Source of the DNA: Glycomyces paridis
GTDB taxonomy: Bacteria > Actinomycetota > Actinomycetes > Mycobacteriales > Micromonosporaceae
Assembly (NCBI RefSeq): GCF_004912155.1
Contig: NZ_STGX01000014.1
Coordinates: 62,001-126,000 of the forward strand
Direction of reading: 5' to 3'
Length of the DNA stretch: 64,000 nucleotides
Below the pieces are notes generated by a model. The model had not been told where the DNA came from and made no database searches. It was given only the letters and a program-made list of their open reading frames with translations. The position numbers and the translations under genes are program-made. How positions within the stretch are numbered: the stretch's first letter is position 1; each line of letters starts with the position of its first letter. Positions 23,760-32,538 of the stretch are shown here, piece by piece.

Positions 23760-25169
23760 ATGAGGACCACACCGTCCCTCCGCGGACGCGGCATCGCCGC
23801 CGCCCGCGCCGTCGCCATCGGCGGCGCGGCGGCCCTGCTCGCCTCCGCCTGCCTCGACGGCGGGAGCTCGGGCGCGACCGACCGCGTCGAGATCCGCTGG
23901 TTCGTCGGCATGGGCGCGGGCTCGGACGCCCCCACCATCCCCGCCCAGGAGAAGATCGTCGAGGAGTTCAACGCCTCCCAGGACGACATCGAACTCGTCC
24001 TGGAGATCGTCGACGCCGACCAGGCCCCGAACATCCTCTCCACCCAGATCGCCACCGGCGATGGCCCCGACATCGTGGGCCCCATGGGCATCCGCGGGCG
24101 CTCCACCTTCCCCGGCGCGTGGCTCGACCTCACCCCGTACATCGAGGAGAACGACTACGACCTCACCGACTTCGACCCCGCCCTGGTCGACTTCTACCGC
24201 ATCGAGGAAGAGGGCCAGATCGGCCTGCCCTTCGCGGTCTTCCCCTCCTTCATGTACGTCAACCTCGACCTCTTCGACGAGGCCGGGCTGCCCTACCCGC
24301 CCCAGGAGTACGGCGCCCCCTACGTCGACGCCGACGGCACCGAGCGGCCCTGGGACATCGAGACCATGACCGACCTCGCCAAGCGGCTCACCGTGGACGC
24401 CGACGGCAACGACGCGACCAGCCCGGACTTCGACCCCGCCAACATCGTCCAGTTCGGCTTCGGCAACGTCTTCGCCGACATCCGCGCCCAGTCCACCCTC
24501 TTCGGCTCCGGCAGCTTCGTCGACGCCGAGGGCAACGCCCAGATCCCCGAGCACTGGGCCGAGGCCCAGCAGTGGTACTACGACGGCATGTGGACCGCCC
24601 ACTTCATCCCCAACGGTCCCTACGGCGACTCCGACATGCTCAACGCCGGCTCCTGGTTCGAGTCCGGCAACCTCGCGATGGGCAACACCCACCTGTGGTA
24701 CGCCACCTGCTGCATGGCCGGGTTCGAAGGCACCTGGGACACCGCCGCCGTCCCCTCCTACGACGGCACCACCACCGCGAAGCTCCACGCCGACACGTTC
24801 TCGATCCTGGGGGACACCGAGCACCCCGACGAGGCCTTCCAGGTCCTCACCCACCTCATCGGCGACGCCGCCGAAGAGCTCACCACCACCTACGGCGGCA
24901 TGCCCGCCCGCATCAGCCTCCAGGACGGCTACTTCGACCGCGTCGGCGCCGCCAACTTCGAAGGCCAGGACATCAACTGGGACACCGCCGTCGATGGCAT
25001 GTCCTACGTCGACAACCCCTCCCACGAGGGCGGGATGCCGAACTTCCTGGAAGCCGAGGCCGTGATCGCCGAATACGCCACCCGCTTCGCCCAAGAGGAG
25101 GGGCTCGACATCCCCGCCGAGCTCGAAGCGCTCAAGGCGGACCTGCAAGTGGTCTTCGACGCCGCCTGA
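23760..25169 (+). CDS. Sugar ABC transporter substrate-binding lipoprotein (CUT1)
   Basis: A 469-residue receptor. The signal peptide ends LLASAC with Cys31 as lipid anchor. Family 1 receptor features are IRWFVGMGAG, VEEFNASQDDIELVLE, a domain with several aromatic residues (EHWAEAQQWYYDGMW) and FQVLTHLIG near the C-terminus. The ATG at 23760 follows AGGAG at nine bases. It begins an operon receptor-permease-permease-beta-glucosidase, so the ligand is probably a beta-linked oligosaccharide such as cellobiose or laminaribiose. No ATPase gene is present, as usual where a shared MsiK-type ATPase serves several CUT1 systems. Confidence 0.9.
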   Translation: MRTTPSLRGRGIAAARAVAIGGAAALLASACLDGGSSGATDRVEIRWFVGMGAGSDAPTIPAQEKIVEEFNASQDDIELVLEIVDADQAPNILSTQIATGDGPDIVGPMGIRGRSTFPGAWLDLTPYIEENDYDLTDFDPALVDFYRIEEEGQIGLPFAVFPSFMYVNLDLFDEAGLPYPPQEYGAPYVDADGTERPWDIETMTDLAKRLTVDADGNDATSPDFDPANIVQFGFGNVFADIRAQSTLFGSGSFVDAEGNAQIPEHWAEAQQWYYDGMWTAHFIPNGPYGDSDMLNAGSWFESGNLAMGNTHLWYATCCMAGFEGTWDTAAVPSYDGTTTAKLHADTFSILGDTEHPDEAFQVLTHLIGDAAEELTTTYGGMPARISLQDGYFDRVGAANFEGQDINWDTAVDGMSYVDNPSHEGGMPNFLEAEAVIAEYATRFAQEEGLDIPAELEALKADLQVVFDAA

Positions 25170-25318
25170 CCGGCGTCGACACCCCGGCGGTCCGGGCCCC
25201 GAACCCGGACCGCCACCACCGGCCGGGGCGGGTGTCCGAGCCCGCCCCGGCACCCGCGACCGCGACCGCGGCGGCGGCCCAGAGCCGCCGCCGCGCCTCC
25301 CGAAAGGCCCGCCTTCCC

Positions 25319-26296
25319 ATGTCCGACTTCACCGACGCGCTCCTCACCGCCAGGCGGGGCAGACGCTCAGGGCGACCCGCCAGCCCGATGGCGCGCCGCG
25401 AAGCGCGATGGGGCTACGCGTTCATCAGCCCCTGGATCATCGGGTTCGTCCTCTTCTGGGCCGTCCCGATCGGCGCCTCGCTCGTCTTCTCCATGCTCGA
25501 CTTCCAGCTCACCGACCCCGACGCGACCACCTTCGCCGGCGGGAGCAACTGGGAACGGGCCCTCTCCGACCCCGACACCTGGACCGCCCTCGCCGCGACC
25601 TTCCGCTTCACCGTGCTGTTCCTGCCGCTGAGCCTCGTCGTCGCCCTCGGCCTCGCCCTGCTCCTGAACTCCCGGTACCTCAAGTTCACCGGCCTGTTCC
25701 GGCTCCTGTTCTTCGCGCCCTCGATGATCCCGCTCGTCGCCGGCATCCTCATCTGGCAGCAGGTCCTCAACCCCCAGACCGGCTGGGTCAACCGCCTCAT
25801 CGGCCTGTCCGGCATCGACGCCACCGGCGCCGAGGGCATCCGCTGGTTCGACAACCCCGTCCTGGTCCTCTTCGCCTTCAGCTTCATCGGCCTGTGGGGC
25901 ATCGGCAACTCGATGATCATCAACCTCGCAGGGCTCCAGGGCATCCCCACGCAGCTCTACGAGGCCGCCGCCATCGACGGCGCCGGCTGGTGGCGACGCC
26001 TGCGCTCGATCACCCTGCCGCTGCTGTCCCCGGTCATGTTCTACAACCTGGTCATCGGCTCGGTGCTCATCCTCCAGTACTTCGTCGTCCCCTGGGTCCT
26101 CTTCGGCGCCACCGGCAGACCCGCCGGGGCCAGCAAGTTCCTGCTCGTCCACTTCTACCAAGAGGCGTTCGTCTTCGGGAACATGGGCTACGGCGCCGCC
26201 CTGGCCTGGTTCATCTTCATCGTCGTCGCGGTCTTCACCGGACTGCTCTTCGGCACGGCCCGCCACTGGGTCCACTACGGAACGGAGCGCTCGTGA
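25319..26296 (+). CDS. Sugar ABC transporter permease 1 (MalF-like)
   Basis: A 325-residue permease with about six helices and the EAA motif EAAAIDGAGWWRRLRSITLP (about residues 218-237). The ATG at 25319 starts a charged N-terminal segment ahead of the first helix (YAFISPWIIGFVLFWAVPIG). The 149-base gap after the receptor gene contains a GCGGCGGC..GCCGCCGC hairpin (about 25268-25292) that may reduce downstream expression relative to the receptor. The next permease overlaps by four bases. Confidence 0.9.
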   Translation: MSDFTDALLTARRGRRSGRPASPMARREARWGYAFISPWIIGFVLFWAVPIGASLVFSMLDFQLTDPDATTFAGGSNWERALSDPDTWTALAATFRFTVLFLPLSLVVALGLALLLNSRYLKFTGLFRLLFFAPSMIPLVAGILIWQQVLNPQTGWVNRLIGLSGIDATGAEGIRWFDNPVLVLFAFSFIGLWGIGNSMIINLAGLQGIPTQLYEAAAIDGAGWWRRLRSITLPLLSPVMFYNLVIGSVLILQYFVVPWVLFGATGRPAGASKFLLVHFYQEAFVFGNMGYGAALAWFIFIVVAVFTGLLFGTARHWVHYGTERS

Positions 26297-27354
26297 CCAC
26301 CCAGCCCACCGAGGCCGCCGTGCGCCGCAAGCGCCGCAACCTCCTGTTCTCCGCCTGCACCACCCTCGGCGCGCTCCTGCTCGCCGCGATCTTCCTCATG
26401 CCCCTCGGCTACGGCGCCGCCACCGCCCTCAAGGACAAGGACGGCGTCTCCGACCCCAACGCCGCACTCCTCCCCGTCTCGGCGCTCACCTACGAGTACG
26501 AAGGCGAAGAGCTCGACATCTTCGCCGTCCCCATGCCCGACGGCCAGACCCGCGAACTCGCCCTCGTCGAACCCGGACGCGAGTCAAGCGTCTTCGTCGA
26601 CCCCGAGAACCCCGGCTCAGGCACCATCGAATGGGAAGGCCGCTGGCGCACCCTCGACCCCGTCACCGGCCTCGACCCCCAGTGGGGCAACTTCTCCGAG
26701 GCCTGGAACACCATCGACTTCGTGCGCCTCATGGGCTGGACCCTCATGTACGCCCTGACCACGATGCTGTTCACCGTCGTCTCCTCCGCGGTCGTCGCCT
26801 ACGGCTTCGCCCGCTTCCGCTTCCCCGGCCGCGGCGTCCTCTTCGGACTCCTCATGGCGACCATCCTCCTGCCGCCCGCGGTCACCCTCGTGCCCAAGTA
26901 CGCGGTGTTCCTCCAGATGGGCTGGGTCGGCACCTACCTGCCGCTCATCGTCCCGCAGCTGTTCGCCAACGCCTTCAACGTGTTCCTGCTGCGCCAGTAC
27001 TTCCTCACCATCCCGAGGGAACTGGAGGAGGCCGCCCGCATCGACGGCGCCGGACCGATCCGCACCTTCCTGCGCGTCATCGTCCCCCAGGCCCTCCCGG
27101 CCCTCACCGCCGTCAGCCTCTTCCACTTCTTCTACGCCTGGAACGACTTCTTCGAACCGCTGCTCTACCTCGCCGGCAACCGCGCGATCGTCCCGATCGG
27201 CGTGGGCCTGAGCTACTTCAGCGGCGTCTACAACTCCGAACCCCACCTCATCCTCGCCGCCGCGATCCTGGCACTGGCCCTCCCCGTCGTGATCTTCCTC
27301 GTGGCGCAACGGGTCTTCATCAGGGGCATCGTCGTCACCGGCGTGGACAAATGA
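26293..27354 (+). CDS. Sugar ABC transporter permease 2 (MalG-like) with extracytoplasmic insert
   Basis: A 353-residue permease, longer than the usual 270-300. After the first helix (about 22-45) there is a hydrophilic insert of about 85 residues (about 50-135, including YEYEGEELDIFAVPMPDGQT) before helix 2. This would lie outside the membrane and could touch the receptor. The EAA motif EAARIDGAGPIRTFLRVIVP is near residue 248. The GTG start overlaps the stop of permease 1. Confidence 0.88.
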   Translation: MTTQPTEAAVRRKRRNLLFSACTTLGALLLAAIFLMPLGYGAATALKDKDGVSDPNAALLPVSALTYEYEGEELDIFAVPMPDGQTRELALVEPGRESSVFVDPENPGSGTIEWEGRWRTLDPVTGLDPQWGNFSEAWNTIDFVRLMGWTLMYALTTMLFTVVSSAVVAYGFARFRFPGRGVLFGLLMATILLPPAVTLVPKYAVFLQMGWVGTYLPLIVPQLFANAFNVFLLRQYFLTIPRELEEAARIDGAGPIRTFLRVIVPQALPALTAVSLFHFFYAWNDFFEPLLYLAGNRAIVPIGVGLSYFSGVYNSEPHLILAAAILALALPVVIFLVAQRVFIRGIVVTGVDK

Positions 27355-27397
27355 GCCGACAGCACCACCGCGTACACCCGACCAAGGAGCACACGAC

Positions 27398-28750
27398 ATG
27401 ACCGCGAACAGCCCGTTCCCCGACGACTTCCTCTGGGGCGCTTCGACGGCGGCCTACCAGATCGAAGGCGCCGCCGACGAGGGCGGCCGTGGCCCGTCCA
27501 TTTGGGACACCTTCAGCGCCACCCCCGGCAAGACCCGGGACGGCGACACCGGCGCGGTCGCGTGCGACCACTACCACCGCTGGCGCGAGGACTTCGCGAT
27601 CGCCGCCGACCTGGGCCTGAAGGCCTACCGCATGTCGGTCTCCTGGGCGCGCCTCCAGCCGACCGGGCGCGGCGACCTCAACCCGGTCGCTGTCGCCTTC
27701 TACCGCGAGCAGCTGGCCGACCTGCGGGACAGGGGTATCCGCTCGGCCGTGACCCTCTACCACTGGGACCTCCCGCAGGTCCTCGAAGACGAGGGCGGCT
27801 GGCCCGAGCGGGCCACCGCCGAGCGCTTCGCCGACTACGCGGGACGCACCGCCGCCGCCCTCGGCGACCTCGTCGACGAGTGGATCCCGATCAACGAGGC
27901 CTGGTGCGCCGCCTTCCTCGGCTACCACGCGGGCGTCCACGCCCCCGGCCGCACCGACCGCGTCGCGGCCCTCCGCGCCGCCCACCACCTCAACGTCGGC
28001 CACGGCCTCGCCGTCGCCGCCATCCGCAACGCCGTGCCCGGCGCCAAGGTCGGCTCCGCGGTCATCATGACCGACATCGAGGCCGCGACCGACAAGCCCG
28101 CCGACGTCGAGGCCGCCCGCCTCTCCGACGGCGGCGGCAACCGCCTCTTCCTCGACCCGCTCTTCCGCGGCTCCTACCCCGAGGACATGCTCCGCCACTT
28201 CGCGCCCACCGGCGCCTTCGACGCCGTGCTCCCCGGCGACATGGAGAGCATCGCCGCACCTTTGGACTTCGTGGGCGTCAACCACTACCACCGCTTCATC
28301 GTCGAAGCCGACCCCACCGACACCCACCTGGGCAACCGGAGCCTGCCGCCGGTCAACCCGGTCACCGGCTTCGGCTGGGAGATCAACCCCGACAGCCTCC
28401 GCCGGGTCCTTGAGCGGCTCTCCGCCGAGTACACGGACCTGCCGATCTACATCACCGAGAACGGCGCGTCCTTCGAGGACGCAGTGGGTCCGGACGGCTC
28501 GGTCGAGGACGACGACCGCGTGGCCTACCTCGACGGCTACCTCAAGGCGGCGGGCGAGGCGATCGGCAAGGGCGCCAACCTCCGCGGCTACTTCGTCTGG
28601 TCCCTCCTCGACAACTTCGAATGGGGCGAGGGCTACTCCAAGCGCTTCGGCATCGTCCGCGTCGACTACGCCACCCAGCAGCGCACCCTCAAGCGCAGCG
28701 CCCACTGGTACCGCGACGTCATCGCCGCGAACGGCGCCAACCTCGCCTGA
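27398..28750 (+). CDS. GH1 beta-glucosidase
   Basis: A 450-residue family 1 glycoside hydrolase without a signal peptide, so it cleaves imported beta-glucosides in the cytosol. It opens with FPDDFLWGASTAAYQIEGA. The acid/base Glu167 is in INEAWC (the family usually has NEP, so Pro is replaced by Ala), and the nucleophile Glu354 is in YITENGASF. WSLLDNFEWGEGYSKRFG near the C-terminus is the aglycone/glycone-binding part. It is the last gene of the ROK-linked sugar operon and is followed by a very strong terminator. Confidence 0.95.
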   Translation: MTANSPFPDDFLWGASTAAYQIEGAADEGGRGPSIWDTFSATPGKTRDGDTGAVACDHYHRWREDFAIAADLGLKAYRMSVSWARLQPTGRGDLNPVAVAFYREQLADLRDRGIRSAVTLYHWDLPQVLEDEGGWPERATAERFADYAGRTAAALGDLVDEWIPINEAWCAAFLGYHAGVHAPGRTDRVAALRAAHHLNVGHGLAVAAIRNAVPGAKVGSAVIMTDIEAATDKPADVEAARLSDGGGNRLFLDPLFRGSYPEDMLRHFAPTGAFDAVLPGDMESIAAPLDFVGVNHYHRFIVEADPTDTHLGNRSLPPVNPVTGFGWEINPDSLRRVLERLSAEYTDLPIYITENGASFEDAVGPDGSVEDDDRVAYLDGYLKAAGEAIGKGANLRGYFVWSLLDNFEWGEGYSKRFGIVRVDYATQQRTLKRSAHWYRDVIAANGANLA

Positions 28751-28762
28751 ACCGAGTACGAC

Positions 28763-28815
28763 ACGGGTGGTCCATTACGGCGCTCCGAAACGGGACGCCG
28801 TAATGGACCACCCGT
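28763..28815 (+). terminator. Perfect 20-bp inverted repeat terminator
   Basis: Bases 28763-28782 pair perfectly with 28796-28815 around a 13-base loop. Its length suggests a strong, possibly bidirectional terminator after the GH1 gene. CCGTAATGG occurs twice at its right end (28798 and again near 28813). Confidence 0.8.
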
Positions 28816-28918
28816 AATGGTGTGTCGAAATGGACAGGGGGACATGGGGGTTGCGCATTGGACTATCCGTGCGATCATGCCTACAACGGGTAGTCGGCGA
28901 CACCGCATGGGAGGCGGC

Positions 28919-29782
28919 ATGGCATCAGAGGGCCTGCACACGGAACTCCTCAAGGCCTATCTGTGGTCGGAGATCAATCGGCTGGTAGAGGCGAAGGGTT
29001 GGAACCACCGCCAGTTCGCGAAGATGGTCGGCAAGAGTCCGAACTCCACTAGGGAGTGGATTGACGGAAAGCGACTGCCGGACAAGGCGAATCTGGCATA
29101 CATCTGCACCAAGACCGGGGCCGATCCGGAGCGCGCGGCGTTCATGGACATGGTGTGGGATCAGTTGTTCAGCGGCAGCGAGTTCATCGCCGACCTCGAC
29201 CAGCGGGCCCTCTACATCGTGGAGAGTGCCGAGCGCTCGTACGGGAGTTTTGTGAAGTGGGACCCGTTTCTGTTGCTTGGCCCGCTCCAAACTGAGGCCA
29301 CCTTCATGAAGCTCATCGCGAACACGCGAGATCCGGCCAGCAGGATCAGGCTGTGGAAGGAACGCGAACGCCGTGCTGCTGAGTTCTTCGCGCGATTCAC
29401 CGGTGAGGATGGTCCTTCGGCCGAACTCTATGTGCCCGCGAGCGCCATTGCGGTGTTGGACCAGCTCGCGCCGATTGAGAAGGAGAGGCAAGTCGATCGG
29501 CTTCGCTGGGCGGATTCGTTCCCGGGATGTGAGGTCCTTGTGGTTCCTCAGAGACACCTTGCTGTGTACCCGTTTGAGATGTTTGTTAGCGAGGATCGGC
29601 CCTCCTCAGGGCCTGATTTCGTCTACGTCGAGAACCGCGACCAGAGCCGTCACATCGTTCGGCCCGAAAAGATCGCCTTGTATGATCAGGACCGCAGACA
29701 CCTGCGAACAATCGCGCAAGGGATTGGAAGGTTCCTCGATGGCGGAGTACACCAGCTGGCGGAAGAGCTCCCGGAGCGCTAA
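28919..29782 (+). CDS. XRE-type regulator with DUF5753-like sensor domain
   Basis: A 287-residue protein. The N-terminal helix-turn-helix (about 10-60: WNHRQFAKMVGKSPNSTREWIDGKRLP) is followed by about 200 residues of the DUF5753 type (FLLLGPLQTEATFMKLI, RLWKERERRAAEFF, GCEVLVVPQRHLAVYPFEMF, YVENRDQSRHI). Proteins of this build sit next to small DUF397 proteins in actinomycetes and steer development or antibiotic production. The ATG at 28919 is preferred because GGGAGG precedes it; in-frame ATGs at 28878 and 28908 are alternatives. GC content is lower than in flanking genes. Confidence 0.85.
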   Translation: MASEGLHTELLKAYLWSEINRLVEAKGWNHRQFAKMVGKSPNSTREWIDGKRLPDKANLAYICTKTGADPERAAFMDMVWDQLFSGSEFIADLDQRALYIVESAERSYGSFVKWDPFLLLGPLQTEATFMKLIANTRDPASRIRLWKERERRAAEFFARFTGEDGPSAELYVPASAIAVLDQLAPIEKERQVDRLRWADSFPGCEVLVVPQRHLAVYPFEMFVSEDRPSSGPDFVYVENRDQSRHIVRPEKIALYDQDRRHLRTIAQGIGRFLDGGVHQLAEELPER

Positions 29783-29976
29783 CAGCGGCAACGACAACTG
29801 CGTCGAGTGCCGCCAGTCCTGGCGGAAGAGCACCCGCAGCACCAGTTCCGCCAACGACAACTGCACCGGCTTCCAGGTGCGAGACTCCAAGCTCGGCAGA
29901 GATTCCCCGGTCTTCGACCTCGCCGCAACCGACTTCGCCGGCCTCCTGAGGGCGACCCGCTTAACTCCAAACCTCA
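29739..29976 (+). pseudogene. DUF397 protein with duplicated N-terminus and lost stop
   Basis: The start overlaps the XRE gene by 44 bases, the usual XRE/DUF397 pairing. The protein reads WRKSSRSANSGNDNC and, exactly 63 bases later, WRKSTRSTSSANDNC, then QVRDSKLG and FDLAATDFAGLLRATR, that is, a 21-residue tandem copy of the first motif. Before the terminator hairpin at 29977 there is no stop in frame; a TAA lies one phase off at about 29961. The frame stays open into old transposase DNA as far as 30605. The gene therefore looks damaged at its 3' end by a one-base change, although the product may still be made with a tail. Confidence 0.6.
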
Positions 29977-30004
29977 AAGGGCGTCCCCGTTTCGGGGCGC
30001 CCTT
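29977..30004 (+). terminator. Terminator after the XRE/DUF397 pair
   Basis: AAGGGCGTCCCCG pairs with CGGGGCGCCCTT (one bulged T) around TTT. It gives a compact hairpin at the natural end of the DUF397 gene. Confidence 0.75.
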
Positions 30005-30081
30005 CGCGCGTCCCCACGGCCGACCCGCACGGCAGCCGGGACACCCAGGACCGGCGCCTCTTCAATCTCGAAGGCGGATGG

Positions 30082-30600
30082 TCAGCTTGTGGCGCGGTGG
30101 CGCTCGCGGTGGGCGCGGACTTTGGCGATGCCGCCGCGGGCGATCCGGTCCCCGATGCCGCGCTCACGCAGGGCGGTGTGGCAGTCGGGGATGTCGTAGG
30201 CCTTGTCGGCGTGGACCTTCGCCGGTTTGCGGCGGCGAGAGTCGCGTCGGGAGCGGATCTTCGGGATGCCTTGGATCAGCGGTTCGAAGGCTTGCGAGTC
30301 GTGCAGGTTCGCGGCCGAGACCCCGAGCGCGAGCGGGAGTCCGTTCTGGTCGGTCAGGACGTGGATCTTCGAGCCGGACTTGCCGCGATCGACCGGGTTT
30401 GGTCCGGTCAGCGATCCCCCTTCTTCGCGCGCAGGCTCGCGCCGCCGATGATCGCCCTCGACCAGTCGATCTCGCCGGCGGCGCCGAGTCGGTCGAGCAC
30501 GGCCCGGTGGAGCCTCGCCCACAGTGCGGCCTCGGACTACCCGGTGAGCCGCCGGTGCGCGGTCTGGTGGGAGACGCCGAAGACCCCTTGCGCCCCAAGC
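30082..30600 (-). pseudogene. Decayed IS5-family transposase
   Basis: Minus-strand phrases SEAALWARLHRAVLDRL, AIIGGASLRAKKG, GSLTGPNPVDRGKSGSKIHV and ADKAYDIPDCHTALRERGI are those of IS5-type DDE transposases. Three lesions are visible: an in-frame TAG (30537-30539) before SEAALW, a one-base frameshift in the run of five C/G at 30416-30420, and absence of the C-terminal catalytic Glu region. The first catalytic Asp position reads Gly (IIGGAS). The 5' end is cut by the hydrolase gene at 30602. It is a non-functional remnant. Confidence 0.8.
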
Positions 30601-30601
30601 G

Positions 30602-31129
30602 TTAGCCGAGGAGTTCGAGGAAGTTCTCGATCGTAGTGATGACTTGTCCGAGCACCGAGATTGAGTCGATCGCCGGTCCGGAGACCAGCATGCCGTGGTC
30701 GGCGCCCGCGACTTCCAGCACGTGCGTTGACAGCCGCCGGGCCACCGGGCCATCCCACCACTTGTCAGCGGTGCCGCCGATCAGCAGGACCGGTGCCGTA
30801 GCGCGCGAGATGGCATCGACGACCCACGGCAGCGTGAGCAGCGGCGTCAACCAGATCGCCGGCAGACCGCGCTCGGCGGCCACGCTTGCAGCATTCGTGC
30901 CCAGCGACTTGCCGATCAGTAGCGGACGGCCGCTAACGGCATCGAGGAGCGGGTCAATCTCTCCGCGCACCCAAGCCTCGATCGTCGGATCGAGCACGTC
31001 TTCCGGCTGCTCGCTCCAATGGTGCCGATGGACAATCGCGCCTCGTCGCTCGGCAACCAGCGGAGCGTACATCAGCATCCCGGCTCCGGGTCCGAACGCG
31101 CCACCGGGAATCACCACCGCATCGTCCAT
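30602..31129 (-). CDS. Small alpha/beta hydrolase
   Basis: A 175-residue hydrolase-fold protein. Ser75 in the nucleophile elbow GKSLGT, Asp122 in GGTADKWWD and His145 in GADHGM make a plausible catalytic triad in the right order. The short length resembles KANL3/Tex30-like or RBBP9-like hydrolases. The ATG at 31129 begins MDDAVVIPGGAFGPG, the oxyanion-side strand. It is flanked by transposase remnants on both sides, so it may be cargo or a survivor of insertion events. The substrate is unknown. Confidence 0.8.
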   Translation of the reverse strand: MDDAVVIPGGAFGPGAGMLMYAPLVAERRGAIVHRHHWSEQPEDVLDPTIEAWVRGEIDPLLDAVSGRPLLIGKSLGTNAASVAAERGLPAIWLTPLLTLPWVVDAISRATAPVLLIGGTADKWWDGPVARRLSTHVLEVAGADHGMLVSGPAIDSISVLGQVITTIENFLELLG

Positions 31130-31400
31130 ACACTCAAGCCTAACGGCGCGGCCTTCGGCCCGGCAGTTCGCGAAGCTCGTCCGGCAGTTGCGATCCGAGG
31201 GGGCCGAAGGCGACCGGGTCCTGTTGGTCCGCTGGAACCGCCGCAAGGACGAGTACGCCTACTACCTGACCTTTATTGCCTGCAGCCGCCACCGGCGCGG
31301 GTCTGGCGAGGCTGATCCGCGTCGCCGAGCCCCGCTGGCCGATCGAGATCACGTTCCAAGATGCCGAGCCCGCACCGCGGGAAGCAGCCTCACCCTGACC
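31130..31400 (+). pseudogene. Fragment of an IS701/DDE-type transposase
   Basis: The plus strand reads RVLLVRWNRRKDEYAYYLTF in one phase and, after a frameshift near 31275, LARLIRVAEPRWPIEITFQD in another. The second phrase matches the region of IS701-like transposases that carries the catalytic Glu (RW-x-(V/I)-E-x-x-FQ). No start, no ends and no inverted repeats could be found. From 31400 to 31649 I see no recognisable gene; the DNA becomes AT-richer at 31565-31650. Confidence 0.55.
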
Positions 31401-31649
31401 GGCCTGGCCCGTCTCTACGGCGAGATCACCCGAGCCGTCCACATCGACGACGTCCAAATCCACTGGTCAGAGTGGATATGCGGCCACGACGAACAAGCCC
31501 GCCGATCCCACTACGCCCGCCGCGACGACTACCAGCCGTCAGCAAACGAACGTCTGTCACCACACTAGATCACAGGTTAATAACGACATTCAGTAAGTTC
31601 CCAGCGCAATCTCAGCATTCAGAGCTATGGCACCGGTACAACGAGCTGT

Positions 31650-31853
31650 ATGAACCTTCACCCTTTGGGTCTCTGGGTCGCCTTGGGGATTGCCGCTCCT
31701 GCTGGCGTCATCGCTTTCGTTGCCGCGCTGTCACTCCGGGGCGCACAGCCAGAACATCGGGCCGAGATTCTCCGAGCGCTCGCGGTCTTGGCGCTCGCCC
31801 TCCTCGCCCGGCGTCCAACCGGAGGAGCGCAACCTCGGCAAAGACGTGAGTAG
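31650..31853 (+). CDS. Small membrane protein, 67 residues
   Basis: The product is LHPLGLWVALGIAAPAGVIAFVAALSL followed by a helical, arginine-rich tail (residues 32-67). One long hydrophobic helix covers residues about 6-29. A real gene is suggested by the sensible hydrophobic pattern and by its place in an otherwise non-coding gap, but it is short. Function unknown. Confidence 0.45.
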   Translation: MNLHPLGLWVALGIAAPAGVIAFVAALSLRGAQPEHRAEILRALAVLALALLARRPTGGAQPRQRRE

Positions 31854-31984
31854 CGTCAGATGTCCAAGCAACGTCATCAACAGCCGCACAACGAACTTCC
31901 GCTGCCGCATTCGGGCCTGCTCGCCCATCACCGGTGAGACCGATTGCGGGGCTGTCGCGAGATCTGTCTTGCTAATCTGCCGAT

Positions 31985-32536
31985 ATGTCAGATGCCCCGA
32001 ACGAAGATTCCCTAACAAAAGGCGACGAACGGCTGGACTCCAAGCAGAGCGAGAAGCGGCGCAGGAGGGAAGAGGCCCGGCAGCGCGAACGCGAACAGCG
32101 CAGGCCGCTCGTTCGGGCGGCCGCAGTCTGCGGCTCCGTGGCCGTCGCAGGACTCGCACTCGCGGCGGGTCTGAGTCTCATGGAGTTCGCCGATGCGGCC
32201 CTGTGGATCACCGGGCCCGCCGGAATCGCGGTCTTGGCCTTCGTGGCGATTCTCCTCCTGATCGAGCGAATGAAGACGCGGAAGAAGGACCGCATGGGCG
32301 CCGCAGGCTGGATCGGACTGAGTCTCGCAGTCCTGTCCGGAATCTCGCTGATCACCGCATTCGCATCGTTCCTCGGCTCGGGCGGTCTGGTGCCTGTCGC
32401 CGCGGGAGTCGCCATCGTCAGCTCCGTCCTCGCCTTCGGAGCCCTCGGCTCCGAGTTCCTCAAGGATGTGGAGGGCGGCAACGACAACAACACCGTCGTC
32501 CAGTCGATGAACGACATCTCGAACAACCACAACTGA
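31985..32536 (+). CDS. Hypothetical four-helix membrane protein
   Basis: A 183-residue protein. The first 40 residues are highly charged (KRRRREEARQREREQRR), followed by four hydrophobic segments (about 42-62, 68-90, 103-125, 130-152) and a polar Asn-rich tail (GGNDNNTVVQSMNDISNNHN). It stops two bases before the ATG of the NUDIX gene, so the two are probably co-transcribed. Nothing in the sequence reveals a function. Confidence 0.7.
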   Translation: MSDAPNEDSLTKGDERLDSKQSEKRRRREEARQREREQRRPLVRAAAVCGSVAVAGLALAAGLSLMEFADAALWITGPAGIAVLAFVAILLLIERMKTRKKDRMGAAGWIGLSLAVLSGISLITAFASFLGSGGLVPVAAGVAIVSSVLAFGALGSEFLKDVEGGNDNNTVVQSMNDISNNHN

Positions 32537-32538
32537 GG

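Noticed and set aside
28919-29976. XRE gene plus small DUF397 gene as a toxin-antitoxin pair
   Set aside because: The gene layout and sequence match the common DUF5753/DUF397 regulator pairs of actinomycetes, and no toxin fold is apparent in either product.
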